Notes: generated by a model from the letters alone, not told the origin. A DNA stretch of 64,000 bases from an uncultured Opitutia bacterium (GCA_903840355.1 CAIMFJ010000005.1:124001-188000), one strand, 5' to 3'. Positions 51,454 to 60,652 are shown, counted from the first letter of the stretch. Numbers and translations are program-made.

Positions 51454-52377
51454 GTGCAGGAGGAAGAACCTATCATCGATTATCGCTCGGCGCTGATGGC
51501 GGCCGTTCTCTCGTTGAGCCTGCACGTGTTGTTAGTCTGGCTTTTGCCGCCTACCTTTAAACAGGTCGTTTTGCTCATTCCCATGGCTCGTCCCGTGGAA
51601 GTCTTGGTGAAGCCGATTCCCATTCCTGAGCATCGTTTGCCGCCCAAGCTGCGCTATGCGGAAACGAGCAGTATCGCCAATAAGGCGGCTCCGCTGGAAA
51701 CCCCGTTGGTTTCTTCCCGCAATCAAACCGCGGCTCAGCCCGTCCCTGAAGTTACCCCGCAAATCTCGGTATTGCCCAAAATGACTGGGGAGTCGGACAA
51801 TATTCACTTGGTGCAAGCGATGCCACGCCCCGTGGATTTCTCCGAAGCAAACCCTTCGGCAGGTCAACCAGGGACCGCCTCAGCGAGCGTGGGCCCGTTG
51901 CCTGGCAAGATGGTGGAGCCAGTGGCTGCTCCTAAGCCTCAGCCTGAAGCCCCCAATCCCACGCCCGTTAATCCAGAACGCCCCAAAGCCACCGTGGTCA
52001 CGGGTACCACGGGTTTATTACTACGAAATGCCATAGGGGCTAATCGGGCTGGTAGTTTAGCCATTAGTGCCCGTTTTAGTAATTATGGGGATTACATGCA
52101 GCGTATGATGGAGGCGATCCAATCGAGCTGGTGGTCGATCATCGAACGTTCGCGTTTTGCGACGGTTTCGCGCGGGGTCGTGGTGGTTCGTTTTACCCTG
52201 CGCCGCGATGGTACCGTGGTGAATGCCGAGATTTTGGAAAGTGATGTTCCCGTCGTGATGGCCTTGGCCTGTAAGGACTCGGTCATGGCTCCAGCTCCTT
52301 ACGATCCTTGGCGTCCTGACATGGTCGCTTTATTTGGCGATTCCGACGAAGTCACCATTCGATTCCTTTATTACTAA
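51454..52377 (+). CDS. TonB-like energy transducer
   Basis: 307 residues from the GTG at 51454 (no ATG fits before the anchor). Anchor about 11-31 (LMAAVLSLSLHVLLVWLL), Pro-rich periplasmic stretch (about 40-190, many Pro/Lys/Val), and a C-terminal TonB domain (about 205-307: QSSWWSIIE, GVVVVRFTLRRDGTVVNAEILES). Would transmit proton-motive force to outer-membrane receptors, but no exbB, exbD or receptor is nearby. The next gene starts 1 bp after its stop. Confidence 0.85.
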   Translation: MQEEEPIIDYRSALMAAVLSLSLHVLLVWLLPPTFKQVVLLIPMARPVEVLVKPIPIPEHRLPPKLRYAETSSIANKAAPLETPLVSSRNQTAAQPVPEVTPQISVLPKMTGESDNIHLVQAMPRPVDFSEANPSAGQPGTASASVGPLPGKMVEPVAAPKPQPEAPNPTPVNPERPKATVVTGTTGLLLRNAIGANRAGSLAISARFSNYGDYMQRMMEAIQSSWWSIIERSRFATVSRGVVVVRFTLRRDGTVVNAEILESDVPVVMALACKDSVMAPAPYDPWRPDMVALFGDSDEVTIRFLYY

Positions 52378-52378
52378 G

Positions 52379-53242
52379 ATGCACCCTAACTCAGAATGGA
52401 TTCCTTGGGGTAAGGGCGTCCGCGTTTTGCAGTCACACCCTTCGGGTCTCATCGCCGTTGAAAAGCCCGATGAAGTATTATCACATCCGAACCCCAACGA
52501 AACGGCCGACGCAGATGGGGTTTTGGTGCGGGCTAATTATTCTTTTGATGAAGAAGCCTTTCACGTGCGCGATGGCCAAGGAGGCATTCGACGCGTTTAT
52601 TTGCTGAACCGTTTAGATTCACCTACCAGCGGCGTTTTGTTGCTTTCTACGGATGCGGAATTGGCGGAGGCGGTGAAAAAGCTTTTCGCCTTATCGATGG
52701 TGTCCAAGCGCTACGTGGCGATTATTCGAGGACGCGGTTTGCGAACGCCACGTGGCACGTGGCAAGATGTACTAACCAAGTCTCGGGGTCCCGGTGGCGG
52801 AGTGCGTTCGGCCGTCGCTCCACACGGCGTGCAAGGGAATCCTGCGGTCACTTTATACCATTGGGAGCGTGCTGGGGCCGGTAATTTACCCTTATCGTTG
52901 GTGACTTTAGAGCCGCGGACGGGTCGGACGCATCAACTCCGCGTTCAAACTTCGCACCATGGTCATCCCATTTTAGGAGATCGGACGTATGGCGATTTTG
53001 AGTTTAATCGACTCATGGGTACCAGCCGCGGATTTAGGCGTTTGTTTCTGCATGCCGTAAGCACCGAGCTCACTTTTGATTGGGCTGGGGAACGGGTGAA
53101 ATTTAGTGCGACCTCGCCAATCCCAGCTGAGTTTGAGGCGGTTTTAGGCGGTCCTATCTCAGGCCGGGATGGCAAAGACAACCCACCCAGTTCGGGCGAT
53201 GGCGGGACGCAGGTTTCTTCGCGTCTCCGGATTCGACTTTAA
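52379..53242 (+). CDS. RluA-family pseudouridine synthase
   Basis: 287 residues from the ATG at 52379. Isomerises uridine to pseudouridine in rRNA or tRNA. The RluA active-site motif NRLDSPTSGVLLL has catalytic Asp80, followed by KRYVAIIRGRG and RTGRTHQLRVQTSHHGHPILGDRTYG. It starts 1 bp after the TonB-like gene stop and its stop lies 1 bp from the convergent metallopeptidase gene. No S4 domain precedes it. The target base is not predictable by eye. Confidence 0.92.
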   Translation: MHPNSEWIPWGKGVRVLQSHPSGLIAVEKPDEVLSHPNPNETADADGVLVRANYSFDEEAFHVRDGQGGIRRVYLLNRLDSPTSGVLLLSTDAELAEAVKKLFALSMVSKRYVAIIRGRGLRTPRGTWQDVLTKSRGPGGGVRSAVAPHGVQGNPAVTLYHWERAGAGNLPLSLVTLEPRTGRTHQLRVQTSHHGHPILGDRTYGDFEFNRLMGTSRGFRRLFLHAVSTELTFDWAGERVKFSATSPIPAEFEAVLGGPISGRDGKDNPPSSGDGGTQVSSRLRIRL

Positions 53243-53243
53243 C

Positions 53244-53957
53244 TTATTCCGCGCCCCAAACCTTCTTTAAGATAGCGGTGATGGTCGGGTCGTGCTTTTC
53301 GAGTTCGGGACGCGTGAAAGGGAAGAAGTCGTTTTGACCGAAGAAGGCTTCGGTTGATTCGGCAAAATATTCCTGAGCGTTGGTCATGGCGTAAGCCTTT
53401 TCAGGCTTAGGTAAGACGCCTTTCCAATTGCGACGAGCCACGGAGTCATAGGTCCCGCTGCCCTTAGCTTTTTCGTAGGCGGCTTTAATTTCGGGATTAT
53501 TGAAACCGAGCACCTGATCATGGTAGCCGTGGGCGAGTTCGTGCAAGGTCAGCATTGGCATCCGGAGGACTTCTTTGTCGAGGTTTTCAAGGTCAGTGAA
53601 CTCAACTCCTTTGACCATATTAGGGTCGCGACCTTGGCTTTTGAGCCAATCCGCACCTGGGTGATATTCTGCGCGAGGTCGGGCGTTGGCGTAGGGAGGC
53701 GAGACCCAGATAGGAATTTTCTTTAAATGGACAAGGGCGGGGCCTGGGACGACTTTCTCAATGGTTTCCATTTGCTGTCCAATCAGGCTAAGGCCCTTTT
53801 CGGTGAGGTCTTTTTTGCTAGGCTCGAGCAGTTCTTGGCGAATGTGTACCGTCCAGCCGTGCAGGGTGCGCACTTCATAGGCGGGGGTGGTCTCGGCTGC
53901 TTTTAACGTCGTCCAGCTCGTCAAAAGTCCCAAAGAAAAGAGGGCGATGAATTTCAT
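53244..53957 (-). CDS. Exported zinc metallopeptidase-like protein (HExxH)
   Basis: 237 residues with a signal peptide (MKFIALFSLGLLTSWTTLKAA). Zincin motif HELAHGYHD with His139, Glu140 and His143; a third ligand is likely Glu196 or Glu200 in AQEYFAESTEAFFG, the EYFAE motif of the anthrax lethal-factor-like/DUF group. It may trim peptides in the periplasm or extracellularly. The family is not exactly placed. It is alone: the downstream gene is convergent (1 bp) and upstream is a divergent-free regulator. Confidence 0.82.
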   Translation of the reverse strand: MKFIALFSLGLLTSWTTLKAAETTPAYEVRTLHGWTVHIRQELLEPSKKDLTEKGLSLIGQQMETIEKVVPGPALVHLKKIPIWVSPPYANARPRAEYHPGADWLKSQGRDPNMVKGVEFTDLENLDKEVLRMPMLTLHELAHGYHDQVLGFNNPEIKAAYEKAKGSGTYDSVARRNWKGVLPKPEKAYAMTNAQEYFAESTEAFFGQNDFFPFTRPELEKHDPTITAILKKVWGAE

Positions 53958-54002
53958 GCCCCCTAGGATGCCGGTTGGCCCAACCGGTGCAAGGTTGGAC
54001 GT

Positions 54003-54716
54003 TTAGTTTTCGGCTGTCGGGTCGTATAAACCTTGACGAATCACGAAGCGGATGACGCCAGCGACGTCGTGTACGCCCAATTTACGCATTAAATTCGTGC
54101 GGTGATTTTCGGCGGTTTTGGTGCTGATGTTCAAGCGAGCAGCGACCTCTTTACTAGAGTGACTCTTGGCGAGGAGCACGGCAATTTCGCGTTCCCGATC
54201 GGTAAGGGCCATCCCTTGTTCATCCACTTCGAGTTCGGGTCCCTTCATCGTTTCAATCAGGGCTTTATTGTAAGCTTCGCTGAACCAGGTGTCGCCCGCA
54301 GCGAGTGCTTCCATGGCTTTGCGCAGTTCCGAGGGAGGGGCGGTTTTGTTGACGAAGCCGCGGACGCCTTCTTTGAGTAAGCCTCGGGCGAGGTGTTTTT
54401 CCGATTTCCCGGAGAAGACTAAAACCTTGAGACCCGGGACACCGTGGCGCAGGCGGTGGAGTACTTCGATGCCGCTGATACCTGGGAGGAGGATGTCGAG
54501 GATGAGAATCTCAGGTTTCAGGCGGAGGACGAGTTCGATGCCCTCAGTGCCATCAGCAGTGGAACCCACTACCTTGAATAGCCCCTTGGACTGCAACATC
54601 TCAGTCACCAACTCTCGCACGACTGTTTGATCCTCAATGATCACAACAGACTTGGCTTTGATAGGTGAAGGTTTCACTTCGTTTCGCATCATGGTTAGTG
54701 TCGTCATACACACCAA
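54003..54716 (-). CDS. NarL/FixJ-type response regulator 1
   Basis: 237 residues. REC domain with Glu28-Asp29 and phosphoacceptor Asp74 (LILDILLPGISG), followed by VFSGKSEKHL and VNKTAPPSELRKA with the conserved Lys. LuxR-type HTH at the C-terminus (ALTDREREIAVLLAKSHSSKEVAARLNISTKTAENHRTNLMRKLGV). Alternative starts at MTTLT or MMRN are possible. No histidine kinase is adjacent. Closely related to the next regulator, 81 bp away; the gap is AT-rich and repeats ATATGA. Confidence 0.93.
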   Translation of the reverse strand: MVCMTTLTMMRNEVKPSPIKAKSVVIIEDQTVVRELVTEMLQSKGLFKVVGSTADGTEGIELVLRLKPEILILDILLPGISGIEVLHRLRHGVPGLKVLVFSGKSEKHLARGLLKEGVRGFVNKTAPPSELRKAMEALAAGDTWFSEAYNKALIETMKGPELEVDEQGMALTDREREIAVLLAKSHSSKEVAARLNISTKTAENHRTNLMRKLGVHDVAGVIRFVIRQGLYDPTAEN

Positions 54717-54719
54717 CTG

Positions 54720-54797
54720 TTTATTTTTTATGAGAGATATGAAGATTTATATGATAGGGTGATTACCTTATATGATTATATGAGGATAAAAAATCAT
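54720..54797. promoter_or_regulatory. AT-rich control region upstream of response regulator 1
   Basis: Between the start of regulator 1 (54716) and the stop of regulator 2 (54798). The stretch is strongly AT-rich and contains ATATGA four times (54737-54742, 54749-54754, 54770-54775 and 54778-54783), the last three as TTATATGA. It probably includes the promoter of regulator 1; the repeats might bind a regulator, perhaps autoregulatory. Confidence 0.4.
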
Positions 54798-55556
54798 TTA
54801 CAAGGAGGGGTCTAGGAGTCCTTGGCGAATCACATAACGTGTTAAACCAGCGACATCGCGAACCCCTAGTTTACGCATTAAGTTGGCCCGGTGGTTCTCG
54901 GCGGTTTTAATGGAAATACTGAGTTTACTCGCCACCTCTTTGCTACTGTGGCTGCTGGCGATGAGGACGGCGATTTCGCGTTCGCGGGGAGTGAGGAGGT
55001 CAGCCATCGCGTCGCCGCCTTTGTAGGGGCTCGCCAGAGCTTCGCGCGCGGTTCGGCTGAAGTCCTCACTAAACCAAGTTCCCCCGCCGAGCAGACAGTT
55101 TACGGCTTGTCGCAGCTCGCTCAGGGGCGCGGATTTATTGACGAAGCCATGGATACCTCCTTGCACCAGTCCGCGGACAATTTGTGGATCTTGTTTGGCG
55201 GAAAAGATCAGGATGCGGGTTTCAGGCAAGGATTTGCCGAGGCGGCGGAGTACATCAATGCCACTTAATTTGGGAAGTAACACATCGAGGATGAGTAACT
55301 GTGGTCGATGATGGAGAAGCGCTTCCAGTCCGGCGATACCGTCGGCCGCTTCCGCTACGACGTGGTTTTGTTCCTGGGCTTCTAAAAGCTCGATCATCAG
55401 TTCGCGGATGGCCGTTTGATCCTCGATGATGACGATGCGCGATGGTTCGACCTTGTCTGCTTTGGCCACGCTCGGAGGTGGGGGTGGCGTGGGGGTTCTT
55501 GCAGCAGTCGGACGAGTTTTCTTGGCGTACGCATTCATGGGGGCAGGTTTATCCAT
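54798..55556 (-). CDS. NarL/FixJ-type response regulator 2
   Basis: 252 residues from the ATG at 55556; the ORF goes to 55781 but the extra part is unlike a REC domain and crosses the operator repeats. A Pro/Thr-rich leader (about 15-38) precedes REC (Glu45-Asp46, Asp91 in LILDVLLPKLSG) and LuxR HTH (LLTPREREIAVLIASSHSSKEVASKLSISIKTAENHRANLMRKLGV). The HTH is nearly identical to that of regulator 1, so the two are recent paralogues that may share targets. No kinase gene nearby. Another possible start is at 55538. Confidence 0.92.
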   Translation of the reverse strand: MDKPAPMNAYAKKTRPTAARTPTPPPPPSVAKADKVEPSRIVIIEDQTAIRELMIELLEAQEQNHVVAEAADGIAGLEALLHHRPQLLILDVLLPKLSGIDVLRRLGKSLPETRILIFSAKQDPQIVRGLVQGGIHGFVNKSAPLSELRQAVNCLLGGGTWFSEDFSRTAREALASPYKGGDAMADLLTPREREIAVLIASSHSSKEVASKLSISIKTAENHRANLMRKLGVRDVAGLTRYVIRQGLLDPSL

Positions 55557-55574
55557 CGTGAAGCACGACCCACT

Positions 55575-55670
55575 TCTCAATAGAAAGATAGTAGGGTTCT
55601 TTTCTAATAGATTTCCTCGGGGGGCTTTCTCTATTAGAAAATTAGGCGGGAAAAGTGATTTTCTATAAGA
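55575..55670. promoter_or_regulatory. Four repeated operator-like sites between regulator 2 and the BI-1 gene
   Basis: TTTCTAATAGA (55601-55611) and its exact reverse complement TCTATTAGAAA (55630-55640) form an 11-bp inverted repeat with an 18-bp spacer. Near copies flank it: TCTCAATAGAAA at 55575-55586 and TTTCTATAAGA at 55660-55670. Centre-to-centre distances are about 26, 29 and 30 bp, close to three helical turns. The region lies in the divergent promoter of regulator 2 (minus) and the BI-1 gene (plus). Probable binding sites for a dimeric regulator. Confidence 0.55.
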
Positions 55671-55733
55671 CAGGCATGCTAGGTGGATTTTACGCAGTCT
55701 TGACTGGGTCGTTAAAAGTCTAACATCAGGAGT

Positions 55734-56471
55734 ATGGAACCTTCTCCTTTTGTTGTCGCCCAAGCACCCGCCAGCGACCAAGCCACTTTCTACCGTCGAA
55801 CCTACGGTTTAGTCGCGATTTCGTTTACGGCCTTCGCCGCTTTGCTCGCGCTGAGCTTTGTAGGCTTTGATACGGACTCGGGCTTGGCCGCAGGGTTGAT
55901 GAAGGGTCTCCTTGGCATGGTTCATTCGATGGGGCGGTGGGCTATTTTACTGGTGATGTTAGCCTTCTGGCTCGCCACGACTTTGGCTCAAGGGATGGCT
56001 TTTAGTCGCGCTTCCCGCCAAGTCCAATACGCTGGCTTAGGTCTCTACGTGGCGCTCGAAGCCCTAATCTTTATTCCGCTGATTGCTTATGTCATTGCGT
56101 TCACGCACGGTCATGCGAGCCAGATTTTAGTGCCCGCGGGGATTGTCACCGGTGCGTTGATTGTTGGTCTGACGGCTGCGGTCTTTATGACCACGGTGGA
56201 TTTCTCCTTCCTCCGCGTCGCGATTGTCATCGGCTCGCTCTGCATGCTGGGCGTGATTTTAGTCGCGGCGATTGCCGGACTTTCGCTGGGGACTTGGTTC
56301 TCGATTGCGATGATCTTGTTGATGGCTTCGGTGATTCTATACCAAACGTATGTGATCAAGAATACGCTGGAACCGGATCAATACATCGCCGCTGCCTTCG
56401 TACTCTTTTCGTCCTTCGTCACCTTGCTCTTCTACGTGATTCGCTTCTTCCTCGGTCGTCGCGACGACTAA
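55734..56471 (+). CDS. Bax inhibitor-1/YccA family membrane protein
   Basis: 245 residues with about seven membrane segments, typical of BI-1 (TMBIM) proteins. YRRTYGLVAISFTAFAALLAL at the start, GMAFSRASRQVQYAGLGLYVALEALIFIPLI in the middle and DQYIAAAFVLFSSFVTLLFYVIRFFLGRRDD at the end match the family; the C-terminal Asp residues are common in the bacterial BsYetJ group, where they gate Ca2+ flux. The role in this organism is unknown. Divergent from regulator 2 across the operator-like region. Confidence 0.87.
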   Translation: MEPSPFVVAQAPASDQATFYRRTYGLVAISFTAFAALLALSFVGFDTDSGLAAGLMKGLLGMVHSMGRWAILLVMLAFWLATTLAQGMAFSRASRQVQYAGLGLYVALEALIFIPLIAYVIAFTHGHASQILVPAGIVTGALIVGLTAAVFMTTVDFSFLRVAIVIGSLCMLGVILVAAIAGLSLGTWFSIAMILLMASVILYQTYVIKNTLEPDQYIAAAFVLFSSFVTLLFYVIRFFLGRRDD

Positions 56472-56507
56472 GCTAAGCCGAATACTGGCCGGACGAACGA
56501 CCCGTTT

Positions 56508-59237
56508 TTATTGGGCAACGGTGTCGTTCGTGATGCTGACTTCATCCAAGTAGAAGTCGCTCTTTTCGGTCGCACTGCTTTCAAAGCTAACCCAGTCGAG
56601 GCTTTGGAATTCGCGATGACGGAAGGGGAGTTTTTTGAACTCTTGGGTGGGCTCGTTTTCTGGGGTGACCTGTAAGGACCATAGCCCCGAAGTCGTACTC
56701 CCGAGGTCGGCTTTAACGGTGAAATGAATCCATTTTTGCAGGGGGAGTTTAACGCTGACACCTGCAGGGCCTTGCAATTTACCATCGCGGATTTGGAAGA
56801 CGGGGCCGGTCCGATAGGGCGTGGCTTGATTGCGCCATTCGTGGGTGAACACGGATTTAGCTTCTAGGTATAAATCAAACTGGAGTGTGGTCGTGCCTTG
56901 CCGATGGTGCGGCATAAATGTCAACATCGGGAAATAAGCCGCGGGCAGATTCGGGGCATCGATAAAGTGGAGGCTGGAGCGGCCATGTGATTTTTGAGCG
57001 GTGCTGATTTCCAAGGCATCGCCGAGGCTGGGGACGATTTTGCCAGGTTCGCGTAAGGACGTGAGGGCAAGGTGGGCATTGGCGAAAGCAAAACGGGGAT
57101 CAGAAATTTTATCTTCAAAGCCTTGGTAAATATTGACGGCGGGGGCTTCGGGACGGGCAGGACGTTTGGCTTTAGGGCCGCGATCAAAGTTTGCTACTTG
57201 TGCCCGCCAAGCTGCACCGACAACTCCCATCGTCGAGACGTCTATGGACTTAATGCCTAACTTTAAAGCTGGGGAATTATCCCGTAGGCGGAAATCGTGT
57301 TCTTGTGGGTTGACGAAGAGCGGGTCGACGTTGCGCGAGCCGGCGTCTTGACCTAATTTCTGCCAGTCGCTGAGCGAAAGTTTTTTACTCGTGAAGGCGG
57401 GGGCCTGACCACGGTAATCCCAATAAACATTCTGCCGCAGTAGCAAGTGCTCGGGGCTATTGATTCCATTGCTATGCAGCAGTTCACCTTGGTTGTAGAC
57501 GATGATGTTTTGCTCAAAAGTGAACGAGCGATGGTCTTCATCGCGCGAGCGTTTGACCTGAAACTCCTCCGAGAAGGCAAACACGTTGTTCCGGATAACA
57601 TTATCTTTGCCGTAGTGTTGGTGGAAGCCGCCATCAGTGGTATTATAAGTGAGATTGCCTTCCATGGTAATACCCGAGCTACCTTCGTCGGTGTAAAGCC
57701 CCCAACCGCCATAACTTAAGCACATCACATCATGGATGAGGTTGTGGCTGACGGTGGTGCCTTCTGAGGGCCCTAGGGTGTAAACGCCGCCCATGTCGCT
57801 CAATAGCCCCTTGCCTAGGTGGTGGAGGTGATTCCATTCGATGTGGTTCCGTTTGGCGTAACTGGGCGCATAGCCCCAGCGCCAACCCACGGAAACGGCC
57901 GAATAAAAGAGGTCAGAGATTTCGTTATGGCTCACTTCGTTGTCGGCGGTGGAGCCGAGCCAGACGCCTACGGCACACGGGAAGAAGAGCCCGCCATCGC
58001 GAATGATATTATTATAAATCCGGTGGTGATGGACTTGGTTTTCGGGCTTCGCCTCGTCGTTCAACGTCCCCACTTTAATGCCACCCGCGCCCATGTCGGT
58101 AATCAGGCATTGTTCGACTGCGTTGTTTTGACAGCCTTGATTGAAGGCCAAGCCGTAACTTGCAAAGTGGGCAATCTCGTCTTGGAGGAATTTAATTTGG
58201 TGGGCATGCCGCAAGGTGATGATGGCATCGACCGTGTGCGCGGCGGCTTGATTGGGTTCGGCGGTGGCCAGGGTGCTTACGCCTTGGGCTTCACCGAGGT
58301 GTAGTCCTATGAAGTTTAGGTCATGGACGGGCTGGGTTGCTTCGCCTTGGAAGACTAAGAGTTTATCGGCGACGGGGTAGGTAGCGCGTGCCGTGGCTAA
58401 GTTGTCGTCGGGACGTGGGAAATACGTCAGTTCGCCATTTTTCTTGAGGAACCACTCGCCGGGTTCATCGAGTAATGTAGGTAAATTCTCAAAGACAAAC
58501 CCGGTTAAGTGATCGAAGCGGGTGTTACTTTTGAGTCGTTGTCCGCGGATGGTGAGCAAGCCGTGTTCAGGGTCGACCGCGTAGACGTGGCGGCGCGTGC
58601 TATCCCACTTATGGTAGAAGGTGACGACGGCCTCTTGGATTTCTGCTTCGCTCAGGTTTTTGAAGACGGCGAGCTCACTGGACGAGAATTGCAGCTTTTG
58701 TTCGTAGAGGTTCTTGGCATTGGGTAATGCCTGTTCATCGACCACGCTGCGCAGGAAATGCGTGCCAGGGTTCGACGTGCGGGCTCGTGTAGCCCGGCGG
58801 TGATTGACCCATAATTGTTCGAAGAGGGGCGTACCTGCGGGCGTTTTTAATACCCAGCGACCTTGTGCGTCGACCGTGAAGGGAGGCAGGGTTTGACTGC
58901 CCATAATCTGGACAACTGCTTGAGGGGCAGCCTCGAAGGAAATGGGGGCGTTAGGCTCACCCGAATCAGCGGCGGTGAAGACCACGGGTTGGCTTAGCGC
59001 GTAGGTTCCACTTTGAAAGATAACGTGAATAGGTTCTGCCAGCGGGCGGGGAAGTTTGCGCAATCCCAGATGGGCCCCTTCTAACGAAGCCCAAGGGCCA
59101 TCCGTGTGCGCGGCGTTGGGTTGAGCCAGTTGTCCCGACCATTGATCGTTGCCGTTAGGAGCGACGAAGTAATCGTGGGCAAAAAGTACAGGTGTTAGTG
59201 CCAAGCAGAGGATGGCACGTAGTGCAGAACTTAACAT
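56508..59237 (-). CDS. Secreted right-handed beta-helix protein with C-terminal sugar-binding-like domain
   Basis: 909 residues with a signal peptide ([20 protein letters not shown]). It begins [12 protein letters not shown], the usual start of DUF1565-type parallel beta-helix proteins. Residues about 340-640 show many His/Asn-rich coils ([52 protein letters not shown]). The C-terminal third (about 700-909) looks like a jelly-roll. The layout fits GH141-like or polysaccharide lyase-like proteins; the substrate is unknown. Probably Sec-exported. Monocistronic. Confidence 0.86.
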   Translation of the reverse strand: MLSSALRAILCLALTPVLFAHDYFVAPNGNDQWSGQLAQPNAAHTDGPWASLEGAHLGLRKLPRPLAEPIHVIFQSGTYALSQPVVFTAADSGEPNAPISFEAAPQAVVQIMGSQTLPPFTVDAQGRWVLKTPAGTPLFEQLWVNHRRATRARTSNPGTHFLRSVVDEQALPNAKNLYEQKLQFSSSELAVFKNLSEAEIQEAVVTFYHKWDSTRRHVYAVDPEHGLLTIRGQRLKSNTRFDHLTGFVFENLPTLLDEPGEWFLKKNGELTYFPRPDDNLATARATYPVADKLLVFQGEATQPVHDLNFIGLHLGEAQGVSTLATAEPNQAAAHTVDAIITLRHAHQIKFLQDEIAHFASYGLAFNQGCQNNAVEQCLITDMGAGGIKVGTLNDEAKPENQVHHHRIYNNIIRDGGLFFPCAVGVWLGSTADNEVSHNEISDLFYSAVSVGWRWGYAPSYAKRNHIEWNHLHHLGKGLLSDMGGVYTLGPSEGTTVSHNLIHDVMCLSYGGWGLYTDEGSSGITMEGNLTYNTTDGGFHQHYGKDNVIRNNVFAFSEEFQVKRSRDEDHRSFTFEQNIIVYNQGELLHSNGINSPEHLLLRQNVYWDYRGQAPAFTSKKLSLSDWQKLGQDAGSRNVDPLFVNPQEHDFRLRDNSPALKLGIKSIDVSTMGVVGAAWRAQVANFDRGPKAKRPARPEAPAVNIYQGFEDKISDPRFAFANAHLALTSLREPGKIVPSLGDALEISTAQKSHGRSSLHFIDAPNLPAAYFPMLTFMPHHRQGTTTLQFDLYLEAKSVFTHEWRNQATPYRTGPVFQIRDGKLQGPAGVSVKLPLQKWIHFTVKADLGSTTSGLWSLQVTPENEPTQEFKKLPFRHREFQSLDWVSFESSATEKSDFYLDEVSITNDTVAQ

Positions 59238-59258
59238 AAAGATGAAAGGAATTTCTTT

Positions 59259-59975
59259 TTAGATTATTTTGGAAGCGATGTAAAACCTCGTTACGCCCGC
59301 AAAATCTTTCATAAACTGATTTTCCACGGCGACGTCGGAACTTAAGGGACTAGTTAGCACTTTGAAGTCCGCTGCTTCGAGTTCGGCCCGCGTCTCGGCT
59401 TCCGTACTACTGTGCATAAAGACGGGAGAACTTGGCGTATCGTGCCAACTATCGCCCAGGACCTCATCTTTGGCGGGGTTTACGGCTGACCATTGGGTGG
59501 CAAAGGGACCCTGTTCGCGGTCGGCCGCACTGCAGAAGAAGACCCCGCCCGGTTTAAGTACTCGGTAGATTTCGCGCAGTGCTCGCGTGCGATGTGCCAG
59601 ATCAGGCAGGCACATTAAACCATTGAAGGCGTAGATGACGCCCTCGAAGGAGGCATCCGGAAACGAGAGCTGTGTGACATCCTCTTGTTGCACGAGGTTT
59701 GCCCAGGCAGGGTTAAGTTCGCCCAAAACTTCACGGGCAAAATTAACCATCACCGGGGAGAAGTCGGTGGCGAGCACTTGGGGGTATCCCAGTGCGAGGA
59801 GCCCGCGAGCCACGCGGCCTGCCCCGCAACCGACTTCGAGAATTTTAGTAGAAGGAGGGAAGTAGGCTTGCAGGAGCTTTTTTTCGCCTGCCCCGAGACC
59901 TACTTGCACGGCCGCCCGGGCGTAATGGACCGCGGTAGCGACTTCTTTCCAATGGCTCGTGCGGTCTCGCGACAT
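59259..59975 (-). CDS. SAM-dependent class I methyltransferase
   Basis: 238 residues. Motif I LEVGCGAGRVARGLL, then VLATDFSPVMVNFAREVLG, DASFEGVIYAFNGL and LKPGGVFFCSAADR are the Methyltransf_11/25 signs. The substrate is unknown; UbiE/MenG-like enzymes share this layout but family-specific residues are missing, so it is not called MenG. 21 bp downstream of the beta-helix gene start (same strand but upstream), so the two may be one transcript. Confidence 0.88.
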   Translation of the reverse strand: MSRDRTSHWKEVATAVHYARAAVQVGLGAGEKKLLQAYFPPSTKILEVGCGAGRVARGLLALGYPQVLATDFSPVMVNFAREVLGELNPAWANLVQQEDVTQLSFPDASFEGVIYAFNGLMCLPDLAHRTRALREIYRVLKPGGVFFCSAADREQGPFATQWSAVNPAKDEVLGDSWHDTPSSPVFMHSSTEAETRAELEAADFKVLTSPLSSDVAVENQFMKDFAGVTRFYIASKII

Positions 59976-60029
59976 GGGGGTAAACTAAGGTGAACTTGCT
60001 TTTGGCACAATCCTCTGAAAAGTAAAATT

Positions 60030-60548
60030 ATGTTTCGATTACTCAGCCTCAGTTTAATCGCCTGCTTAGTTGGTTGTGATGCCAAGTCGCCAGCGCCGAC
60101 GGTGGCGGCAGGGAGTGAAGCCGGTATCGAGGTGCTTTTCCCGGTGCACCAAGGCAAGCAACTGACGAAGTTGCGTTTAGCGGCCACGGAATTAGAGAAA
60201 GCTCGTGGTTTGATGGGCACCAAGGTGCTACCTCCTAATGAGGGCATGGCGTTCATGTATGAAGAAGACACCCAAATGCTTTTTTGGATGAAGGACACGC
60301 CGCTTTCCCTCGATATCGCCTTTGTCGGTGCCGACGGCAAAATTTTAGAAATCAAAACCATGCAGGCTTTTGATACGAATACCACGTCCTCCACTTCCGA
60401 TAAGGTCCGCTTTACCGTGGAAATGGCCGCGGGTTGGTTTGCGACTTCGGGGGTTAAGGTCGGAGATCAAGTTGATTTGACCGAATTAAAAGCTGGCCTG
60501 ACCGCGCGCGGTTTCACGGCCCGCCGTTACTTACCGTTGGGGAATTAG
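60030..60548 (+). CDS. DUF192 lipoprotein
   Basis: 172 residues with a lipobox (LVGC, Cys16). After a Pro/Ala spacer, DUF192 is complete: LAATELEKARGLMGTKVLPPNEGMAFMYEEDTQMLFWMKDTPLSLDIAFV, ILEIKTMQ, and VKVGDQVDL. DUF192 proteins are small, often exported; structure is known but function is not. Convergent with the 35-residue membrane ORF, whose stop overlaps this stop by 2-4 bp. Divergent from the methyltransferase with 54 bp between starts. Confidence 0.9.
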   Translation: MFRLLSLSLIACLVGCDAKSPAPTVAAGSEAGIEVLFPVHQGKQLTKLRLAATELEKARGLMGTKVLPPNEGMAFMYEEDTQMLFWMKDTPLSLDIAFVGADGKILEIKTMQAFDTNTTSSTSDKVRFTVEMAAGWFATSGVKVGDQVDLTELKAGLTARGFTARRYLPLGN

Positions 60549-60652
60549 TAAAGCGAACGCCAGAACCATAGCAGGCTACTGGCGAACAGGAACACTCCGA
60601 AGAGCCACCCCAGTGCATAACGTTCAGCACGGGTGGTGGCGAAGAGTTTCAT
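60545..60652 (-). CDS. 35-residue single-pass membrane protein, overlapping the prenyl synthase stop
   Basis: Minus strand, ATG at 60650-60652 and TAA at 60545-60547; 35 residues starting MKLFATTRAERYALGW, with one hydrophobic segment (about 15-31, GWLFGVFLFASSLLWFW). The start overlaps the stop of the polyprenyl synthase gene as ATGA, the usual mark of coupled translation, and a positive N-terminal side with a tryptophan-rich end fits a small membrane peptide. Its stop overlaps the convergent DUF192 gene. Too short for homology; function unknown. Confidence 0.55.
   Translation of the reverse strand: MKLFATTRAERYALGWLFGVFLFASSLLWFWRSLY

Noticed and set aside
55601-55640. Inverted repeat as a terminator or transposon end
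   Set aside because: AT-only weak stem with no T-run, no transposase and no target duplication; repeated extra copies fit operator sites better.
59259-59975. MenG (demethylmenaquinone methyltransferase) call for the methyltransferase
   Set aside because: Only general class I motifs are seen; no MenG/UbiE-specific residues, and menD lies at the other end of the window.
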